This document shows positions 56,761 to 64,000 of a stretch of 64,000 nt of DNA, piece after piece. Numbering within the stretch: the stretch's first letter is position 1; the number at the start of each line of letters is the position of its first letter. Origin of the DNA: Hypoxylon rubiginosum (taxonomy: Eukaryota; Ascomycota; Sordariomycetes; Xylariales; Hypoxylaceae); assembly GCA_902806565.1 (NCBI GenBank), contig CADCXA010000037.1, positions 186,001 through 250,000 on the forward strand. The letters are read 5' to 3'. Under the pieces are notes generated by a model, which saw nothing but the letters and a program-made list of their open reading frames with translations, did not search any database and was not told the origin of the DNA. Both the position numbers and the translations under genes were made by a program.

Positions 56761-58400
56761 ATGGTCAACCTCGAAATTCCCACCAACTACACATTTTCGC
56801 CATCTGAGGGTACGCCCCATTTGACAATCAATCATGATATCGCTGCAGATCTAGACTCCACCAATGCCTTTGAAGGTACAGTCTCTACGTTCGGATCCTC
56901 ATCTATTTGCGCTAACTATGTTTAGGCCCGGAGAAGTTGCTAGAGGTTTGGTTCGCCCCCAACCCCAATGCTCTCCCCCCTGGGGTCCAGCAAAATGGCT
57001 TGAAGTCGGTTTCCAATGAGACCTGGGTCGGAATGCTTGACATGGTCAACTGTAAGATCCTCTCGGTTCTCGAGGCTGAGCATATGGACGCGTATTTGCT
57101 CTCCGAGTCTAGCATGTTCGTGTTTCCACACAAGCTGATTCTGAAGACCTGTGGGACCACCACCCTTCTACTTGGGCTTCACAGACTCCTTCGAATCGCC
57201 GCCGAGCATGCCGGATTCCCTTTCCATAACGCCAAGTCGCTCGATGACATCCATGCCGCTGCTACGCCTTATCGCGTGTTCTACTCGCGGAAGAATTTCC
57301 TTTTCCCTCACAAGCAACAAGGGCCTCACCGTAGCTGGAAGCAGGAAGTCAAATACCTCGACGATATGTTCGAGGGAGGAAGCGCCTACATGGTCGGCAA
57401 GATGAATGGCGATCACTGGTATCTGTATATCACGTCGCCGGAGACGGGCCTAACTCCACCTCGCACGCCAGATACTGAGAAAATGTCGACGGACCCCGTC
57501 AGCACATTTAGGATTCCTACTGGCCGAGCATCGGCGTTCAACAGCGGATTCGAGAGCAGCGACGAAACCCTCGAGGTTTTAATGACGGATTTGGACCCTG
57601 AGAATGCGAAGAAGTTTTACCTGGAGCACGCGAGTGCGGTCGCGAGCACCAGGCTCTCCGAGCAAGCTCAGGAAGCACGAGAAATGGCTATAGACAGTCT
57701 TGGTGACTTGTCTGGTAGTATTGCTACGATCAATACTACCAGCACCATCGACAGTCTCAACGACGATGATACATTCGACGTGTTCAGCAATGGGAGTGAC
57801 TCTGATCTCCATGACGCCCACACTCCACTCTCCGAGCAAGCAGACGCAGAATGTCTTACTACCGAAGGCCATGCGCTAGGGACCGTGGTCTCGGAGGCCT
57901 GTGGTCTCTCGGATGTCTACCCTACCTCTATATACCCGGACGCACGCATCGATGCGTACCTTTTCACTCCGTGTGGCTTCTCTGCCAATGGCATCATTCC
58001 GGCCCCGCAGAAGCAGGTCGACAGCGAGAATGCTAAGTCAACTCACTATTTCACAGTGCATGTGACCCCTGAGCCTGTTTGCTCCTTTGCCTCCTTCGAG
58101 ACCAATGTTCCGGGCGGTCAAAATGGACGTGAGACTTCTGAAATCATCGAGCATGTGGTTCAGATCTTCAAACCTGGTCGATTCAGCGTCACACTTTTTG
58201 AGGCTAAGGCGAACCACCTTTACGATCGTGACGAGGCCCCTGTCGGTGTCGCTCGTACCAAGCGTATGGAAAGGATCCAGGGGTATCGGCGCATCGACCG
58301 TATTGTTCACGACTTCGATGATTACGAACTAATTTTTCGATATTACGAGCGAGAGGGTTGGGTCGGTGGAAGTAGCCCTCGAGTTGGCGAGGACTACTAG
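56761..58400 (+). CDS. SPE2: S-adenosylmethionine decarboxylase proenzyme
   Basis: Exon 1 (56761-56875) and exon 2 (56926-58400) join in phase 1 across a 50-bp intron with a CTAAC branch; 529 residues. The self-cleavage site is intact: LLSESSMFVFP, with cutting expected between Glu99 and Ser100 to make the pyruvoyl cofactor. FEGPEKLLEVWF (37-48), KTCGTTTLL and, near 345-370, YPDARIDAYLFTPCGFSANG are all family hallmarks. The enzyme makes decarboxylated AdoMet, the aminopropyl donor for spermidine and spermine. A Ser/Thr/Asp-rich insert (about 210-330) separates the two conserved halves, as in other filamentous fungi. Regulation is probably translational through the long, almost ATG-free leader. 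Confidence 0.97.
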
Positions 58401-59346
58401 GAGCTGATTTGGATTTCCTTCCATGTTGATGCGTTTCTTTTCGTTAAATTCGCTTTTTGACGATCTTTCAGAATCTAGAGGCTGCTCGCGAGCAGGATTG
58501 CGCGAGAAATTGATAATATGCGGCTACGAATGAGCGCGAGGCTCGGATATTTTACTTCGGCAGCGGTCTTTTACTCAACTTGTTTCTTGGTCACACTCAG
58601 TAGAGACCTAGTACACTCACTTTTCGCTAATTAAGCAAGGCTTCGATTTGCCAAACCAAGGAGTACTGATGCTATGTGATCACTACTGACTCACTAATTA
58701 AACCTGATTAAGACTATTGGTTTGAAGCAAGAGACAAATAGTCTGAGCGGCCGTAACACAGCACCTAAAGTAAGATCTACGACTCACGCGAAGTCCAAAG
58801 GTGAGCAGGATGCTCATTTAATGAAGCAGTAAGTTATCAAGGATAAGCTTGAAAAGCATCTGTCGCCCAGTTTGATATTTTCCACAGCGGAAAAGAGGAA
58901 ATGCTCTGTAAGTGAAGAGCACGTAATGAGACAAGCTGTCTTCGTTAGATACCTTGTTATCTCCTCGCGGAAGCCATTCAAGATTCGTTCATCAGCAGAA
59001 ACTGCGTCACGCCCCCTATTTTTCCGTGGGGGCCGAATTTTGAAACACTTCACTTCCTAGACACACTATATTGTTTATACGCGATAATCGAATATTGACA
59101 ATCTCTGCACAACGTTTCCGTACTGTAGATAGTTCTAGACAGCTCGGGTGCATTATGAACTTGAGTGGCGCTGCCCCTACTACTGTCTTCTCATGATATT
59201 AAAGTTCAGGGCTCACGGAGAACGATATAGCCTTTGCTACATAAATTGAAGCCATGCCCGGATAGCCACCCAAATAGGCATGCAATCAACCCTCAGAAAG
59301 CTTTTTAATATAGTCTATTTCATGTGAACCGAATCTATCACATACC
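58401..59346. other. Intergenic
   Basis: No gene seen. Confidence 0.4.
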
Positions 59347-59708
59347 ATGAAGTTGACGACACCCCTATTCACGCTAGTAGGAACAACTATTCCCGTTCTA
59401 AGCGCAGTTCTCGCAAGACAAGACTCTAACGAGACCCCGAGCCTATATCTCTGTTCCAATCCCGACTTCAACAAAGACTGCGACGGCTGTGCCTGCGAGA
59501 CCTTCACAGACTTGGTCACATTCGGTGGATATGGTGGTCCGCCATGCTGTACTGTTTTCCTATTTCCTCAGCCAACCTCTCTGGCACCAAAAAGGCTAAC
59601 TTCAAGTCCTTTACAGTCCCGCTTCCAAATGACCTTCGCGTCGGAAACCCGCAGGGCGTGTCTTCGGCTAGAGCGTACCTAGGATGGAACTGTACCTTGT
59701 TCGAGTGA
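59347..59708 (+). CDS. Small secreted cysteine-rich protein
   Basis: Exon 1 (59347-59548) and exon 2 (59617-59708) join in phase 1 over a 68-bp intron (GTACTG donor, GCTAAC branch, TTACAG); 97 residues. A signal peptide (residues 1 to about 23) is followed by a small domain with six Cys (LYLCSNPDF, CDGCAC, GGPPC, WNCTLFE). This pattern resembles small secreted fungal proteins, some of which are effector candidates; no toxicity motif is seen. Just after the stop, 59727-59939 is open and reads DSTYQVPYGSPGASTLGSFDDRAVAYQC. That looks like a further secreted-protein module in a frame that cannot be joined with normal GT-AG splicing, so either a last exon is broken or the model is incomplete. Confidence 0.6.
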
Positions 59709-60551
59709 GTCTGGCCAACTTCTGACTTGGAAAAGTCGACATATGTTTCCATCTCTGTCTTCGGTCGGGACGGGAGAAATAATATGGCTAACTACTGGGA
59801 CATTGTTCGTAGTAACCAGTTCTGCGAGGACAATGGTCTGGACTCGACGTATCAAGTCCCTTATGGATCGCCCGGCGCTTCCACGCTGGGCTCTTTCGAC
59901 GATAGGGCTGTAGCTTATCAGTGTTCTACTATGGAGTAATGGATATAACCAGTGCCTAGGACTCTCGCCGATGGCCACGTTGAAGTTTTGTCTAGGGAGT
60001 TTGAACGTCATACCTACTATATATTAGCATTATACAAAAAGTCCATCTCCTATTCAACATGTATTCGGGATACTAGGGGAATTGGCGTTTTTGAAGATTC
60101 AAGTCAGCCTACCTTAGGTACCTAGGTAGTTAAGGGGTCAACATTTATAGCCTACACGGAAATTTCTCGTTTCGGTTGCATATACTCCAGAACATTTGAT
60201 TGTCGGGAAAATATAAAACTAGAAAATCCCGACACATCTACATACCGTAGCATTGATGTCAGCGTACCTGCCGATTATTAAGCCTGCATGGTGAATTCAT
60301 TGGCTAAGGTTAGGTAGAAATGCCTATGTGACATTGGTCCTAGGTAGAAAATACATTTAACCGGTATCCTACGTGTGAGCGGATGTTAGATGAAGGCTAC
60401 ACTGCCGGCAGCTGGCTGATAAGGTATCCCTACTGCTATAAAATGGACTCGAAAACATCAGCCTCCTTGATTACGCTACTTGCTTTCCTTCTCCTCCAGC
60501 TCAATATCAAGAAAGAAAAGAAAACCTTCGCATAGGTTTTAAATAGCGAAG
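59709..60551. other. Spacer with open module and promoter
   Basis: Contains the 59727-59939 open stretch described with the preceding gene and, on the right, the promoter of the lipocalin-like gene. Confidence 0.4.
60437..60443 (+). promoter_or_regulatory. TATA box of the lipocalin-like gene
   Basis: TATAAAA, 109 bp before the start codon at 60552, followed by pyrimidine-rich leader sequence. Position and context fit a core promoter. Confidence 0.55.
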
Positions 60552-61094
60552 ATGGTGAAACCCAAAGATGTCATGAAAGCCATTTCTGGCACCTGGCTCT
60601 ATCTCAATGTGACCACGTACGTTTCCGCCAATCCCATAGGGAAGCCTAGCTCCCGCTGACATCAACTCCCCAGTTTCTACGACAACGGCACGATGTCACA
60701 CGAGGAAGACCCCGGGCTAGGGGCGTCCCCGGGCGGCATGCTGAACTACAACACGCAGGGCTGGATGTCGGCCAACTTCATGTCGGGGCGGCCGGAGGAC
60801 CGGCCGGACGGCGTGGACAGCGCGGCGCTGGACGTGGGCACGGACGCCGAGTGGGCGCTCATCGGCAAGCACACGCTGTCGTACTCGGGGCCGTGGCGCG
60901 TCAGCCTCACGACGGACGAGGTCGAGACGGGCCAGATCACGCACGGGCCGACGCAGATCGCGTGGCTGCCGACGTGGGTCGGCATCGAGCTGCAGAAGAA
61001 CTACACGCTGTACGACGACGAGAGCACGATGCGCTTCATATCGCGGACCCAGGACGGGAAGATTGGGCACATGTTCTTTACTCGGTTGGCGTAG
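60552..61094 (+). CDS. Lipocalin-like domain protein
   Basis: Exon 1 (60552-60616) and exon 2 (60674-61094) join in phase 2 over a 57-bp intron; 161 residues. The fold signature is the early GTWLYLNVTTFYDNG (residues 13-27) and the later pattern of short strands: GWMSANFMS, YSGPWRVS, GQITHGPTQIAWLPTWVGIELQKNYTL, STMRFISRT. This is the Lipocalin_5-type family, small beta barrels with no signal peptide, sometimes found in fungal secondary-metabolite clusters where they act as binding proteins or isomerase/cyclase-like enzymes. No cluster partner is visible here. Exon 2 is strikingly GC-rich, which also opens long frames on the opposite strand. Confidence 0.82.
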
Positions 61095-61376
61095 GGCGTT
61101 TGTATATGTCAGAGACTAACCCGTGCGATCTGGGTCTAGATCGGGCTTGTATATATGGATAACCTAGATGATTCCCTCGAAGCATTCACGTGGGAAAATA
61201 TTAGGAATTGTCCGAGGGACATGGCATATTTCTGTTCGTTAAGTCCTCTATTATGATATATCACTCGGAACTAGACTCTTATCCCCTGTGAACATTTAAC
61301 AACTAGTAATGTAGACGATAGTTTAGCCATTACTTCCGTGTGAGTTGATTCACCTTTGGCGAGCGCCTCTACCCCT

Positions 61377-62288
61377 TTAGACATTGGTACTAGCCGAGTC
61401 TACCAGTACGGCCGCCGCCGCAAGCGGACAGGTATCCCCGCAGGACGACAAGCCTGTGGTCTTGTTCTTCAAGTAACAATTTCCGCCTCGCGGGATGGCG
61501 CTAGTCAGGTTCCCGTTCCATACGACACTGGAGCATCTATTGCTGCCCGCATCCGCGTTGTACTCGGCGCACTGCGCCATACAGCCCTCTACGTCGGTGG
61601 AATTGCCCATGTGGAGATCGCTACCGGGGATATCGTTCCCGCAGTGGTATTCGAAAGTATAGCGCGTTCCTGACGCAATTGTAGAGTTTCTCGTCCCGTC
61701 GATGGAGGGACAATCTAGCGCCAGGAGCCCAGCCGTGGGGAAGGGCGTGGATGAGGATATCGACGTCGTAGTGCTGCCAGAAATGGTGGCTGTCGAAGTT
61801 GTAGATGTAAGTGCGTTCGGTGCCAACGAGCTGGAAGTCGTAGGAGGGACCGCTTCGTTCCTAAGGATTTTCAAATTAAGTGTTACTACTTGAACTCACG
61901 ACATGTTGAACCAAACTTACGTGTCACTCCCAGAACCCCTAGCGGCGAGGACACCGCCCACACTACCTCCAACCACCGCTGCTACCACCGTCAATGCAGC
62001 AATGGCCGTAATGATCCAGAAACGACTGGCGCGAAGACCACATATAGTCTTTTCTCGGGCTCCGGGATTGTTAGGAGAAGGCGACGTTTGCTGTGACGGA
62101 CCACTCGCTTGATACGCCGTATCCAACTGTCCTGGGAAGTTTGGTGGACTGTGATTTGGGACATATAGAGGCTGCTCCTCTCTTATATACACTTCCGGTG
62201 CGTCATGGGGGGATACCTCCAGACCTGGCTGGTGTTTTTCCATCGACAAAGCGCGTTTTGAAGAACGACGAGAACCGGCGCTGGGCAT
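61377..62288 (-). CDS. Membrane-anchored protein with PAN/apple-like ectodomain
   Basis: Exon 1 (62288-61921) and exon 2 (61860-61377) join in phase 2 over a 60-bp intron; 283 residues. Residues 1-88 are a cytosolic Pro/Ser-rich tail, 90-116 a single membrane helix (WIITAIAALTVVAAVVGG), and 124-160 a Ser/Thr-rich, probably O-glycosylated stalk. The C-terminal 110 residues contain a Cys pattern typical of PAN/apple-like modules: LDCPS, YHCGND, GCMAQCAEYN, CSSVVWNG, CYLKN, SSCGDTC. This type II layout is common in ascomycetes and suggests a cell-wall or carbohydrate/protein-binding sensor. N-glycosylation sequons NST, NLT and NKT are present outside the membrane. Confidence 0.85.
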
Positions 62289-63213
62289 AAGAGAAGAAAA
62301 TGTGGTGGCTAAATAATTTGTCCACCTATTTAATTCGAACTCGCGGTTACTTGTTATCGTAATATCTCACTATCCAATTCAGCTGATCGTTTCGTCCTAC
62401 ATTTTTCATGATATATTTGCCTTGGCAGGTGAGATGTTGTAGGGTATCTAACGTAATGGGTTTCATCCTTCTGTGGCTGCAAGAGTCATGATCATGACAG
62501 ACAAGACATGCTTCCAAATATAGACTCCTTGATTTTGGATGCATCGGTTACCAATTGGGAAAGCCGACATACTTACCTCCTAGGTGTTTGAGCCGCTGAT
62601 GTCCCTGTAGTAGCTAGGTCAAATAGAAGCAAATGTTTTAGAAATTATATTAGACACATCGCCGTGCCGGACATCATAACGAGTATGCAGCTTCTCCGCG
62701 GCATTCTACACGGCGGCTAGTGCTAGCTTTCGGCGTGTAGTTGTACGGGGGCATATTGGAACGGCCCCCGTGACGGGTCGTCCCGATCTGGCACGGCACC
62801 GAACTACCCGCCGTCTATGAGGCCAATGCCTTGACCGAAACATCTTGAATGATGTTATGCAGCCTAGAGATTTATAAGCAATGCATTGAGATATGCAGTC
62901 AGGAACTCGACGTTACTGATTGCAGCTTTACGAATACTAGAAAGGAGCTGCGTCAATGGGGAATTCGGAGGTGTCGACTGGCCGTAGACCAAGTGACCGT
63001 AATAGAATTGAGGTTTAATCTTGTTTAGAGTTGCTCAGGATGTCGTGAAGCCGTACAGAAGAGGTGCGCTGTAGCTTCGAAAAAGAAATTTGACACCCTC
63101 TACCTAAGAAAGACTTATAATATGTTTTAATGCAACAGTAATTCAACATGTCCCGGGCTGCCGCTAACGCCGTGACTGTACTATCTGTCCTTCGTTGATG
63201 GGTATGGAAGGTA
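62289..63213. other. Intergenic
   Basis: Promoter of the PAN-like gene; no further gene seen. Confidence 0.4.
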
Positions 63214-63322
63214 GTGGCCTAGTTGGTTAGCCTTGGAATGTTACCTTTTTTTTTTTTTTTAAAAAAAATCTTTTACTGTGGTTGCTTGTAGGTTCGAATC
63301 CCCCAGGTGACACCTTTTTTTT
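63214..63322 (+). pseudogene. Second degenerate tRNA-like / SINE-like sequence
   Basis: Box A TGGCCTAGTTGG (63214-63225) and box B GGTTCGAATCC (63291-63301) are intact and 66 bp apart. Between them lies a T-run followed by an A-run. A further T-run at 63315-63322 fits a Pol III stop. Neither acceptor nor T stem pairs fully, so no functional tRNA is possible. It has the same box-A wording and similar spacing as the copy at 45172. Confidence 0.4.
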
Positions 63323-63770
63323 AATACCTAATATTTATAATCGCCTAGATATTTATATTTTTTATAATAAATAAACAATTTACCTACCTATTTTAAAGTA
63401 TTTGTATCAACTCTACTAATTTACTCATTAAGGTCTGCTTGAATTGCTTGTCATAAGATTCATATCACCGGTACTCAATCAAGGAAGTGGTAGATTCCTA
63501 ACTGTCTCAGTATGTTTGAGAGCGTTCTTTTTTAGTTATACGGCTTGGCACAAGCGACATCGTTCCATGCCAAATGGTAAAATAGAGAGATGTTTGGAAC
63601 ATCCTTTATTCCAAGTCGCTTCGCTTCACCACTAGCTGATACTCCAGCCGGGCTAGTTCCCTATTCCCAGTGTCGCTACCCCCGACCCCCTGGACGTCGG
63701 ATTAGATAAAATAATGGGCTAGTTGGATTAATTTTGATGATGGGGGAAATTAAGTGTATACACAAGTTCT
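63323..63770. other. Intergenic
   Basis: AT-rich DNA with no gene. Confidence 0.4.
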
Positions 63771-63890
63771 GCATGGTAGTAGCCCTCTTGTTTAAATTCG
63801 CCGATGTCTTGCTCCATAGAATTTACTAGTTTGTTCTGTTCACTTCAGCCGCTTCGGCCGAGTAAATTCTCGTCAGGGGTTGCTACCAGC
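63771..63890. repeat. Possible 120-bp MITE with nested inverted repeats
   Basis: Outer arms GCATGGTAGTAGCCCT (63771-63786) and AGGGGTTGCTACCAGC (63875-63890) are imperfect inverted copies. Inside, AGAATTTACT (63818-63827) and AGTAAATTCT (63861-63870) form a perfect 10-bp pair. The outer arm matches the repeat at 26169-26203. Confidence 0.45.
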
Positions 63891-64000
63891 CTCCTACCAC
63901 AGCTATAGTTGGCAAGACTAGGTGGCATTAAGAACTAGGCGTCTTCTACCCCAAACAAGAGATTGGTTGATCTAGAAGGATGGCTATTTCTTGGCTACCT

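Noticed and set aside
60717..61070. Arg-rich minus-strand frames opposite the lipocalin-like gene
   Set aside because: By-product of very high GC in the real exon.
1..64000. CRISPR arrays or bacterial operons
   Set aside because: No spaced direct-repeat array of that type exists, and introns show the DNA is eukaryotic.

Overview
The window is nuclear DNA of a filamentous ascomycete (Pezizomycotina). A Sordariomycete is likely, but that is inference. The evidence is short introns (about 39-100 bp) with GT/AG ends and CTAAC-type branch sites, GC-rich exons in AT-richer spacers, and ascomycete-type genes such as SET-domain proteins, a CYP504-like P450, Cfd1 and AdoMetDC. Genes lie on both strands and I see no operons. 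Exon limits were placed by reading splice signals and checking phase, not from transcripts.

Left part (1-13 kb): sparse. It has a small Cys-rich protein, a putative amidoligase, a 983-bp inverted-repeat transposon (118-bp TIRs, 5-bp target duplication) inserted just upstream of a 2EXR-domain gene, a four-helix membrane protein and one intact tRNA-Thr. Middle-left (13-28 kb): TAF11 and GTP cyclohydrolase I are divergent. An NmrA-type reductase and a phenylacetate-hydroxylase-like P450 are tail to tail. Two SET-domain genes flank a secreted metallophosphatase, and a frameshifted siderophore-transporter fragment follows. Middle (28-42 kb): a secreted Val/Thr/Lys/Glu repeat protein, a beta-lactamase-fold enzyme, two lineage-type hypotheticals, thymidylate kinase with an unusual N-terminal extension, and a KEN-box protein. 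After a gene-poor 42-47.5 kb gap come a membrane protein, a DPW-rich protein, Cfd1 and S-adenosylmethionine decarboxylase. The right end has small secreted or surface proteins and repeat remnants.

Housekeeping functions are TAF11 (transcription), FOL2 (pterins), CDC8 (dTTP), CFD1 (cytosolic Fe-S assembly) and SPE2 (polyamines). The rest is accessory or environment-facing. The most interesting items are the transposon with 11-bp iterons and a TIR-to-2EXR reading frame, a spliced 17-codon upstream ORF with an otherwise ATG-free leader before SPE2, the KES-repeat surface protein, the DPW/DxF-motif protein, and a repeat family seen near 10.7, 26.2 and 63.8 kb.
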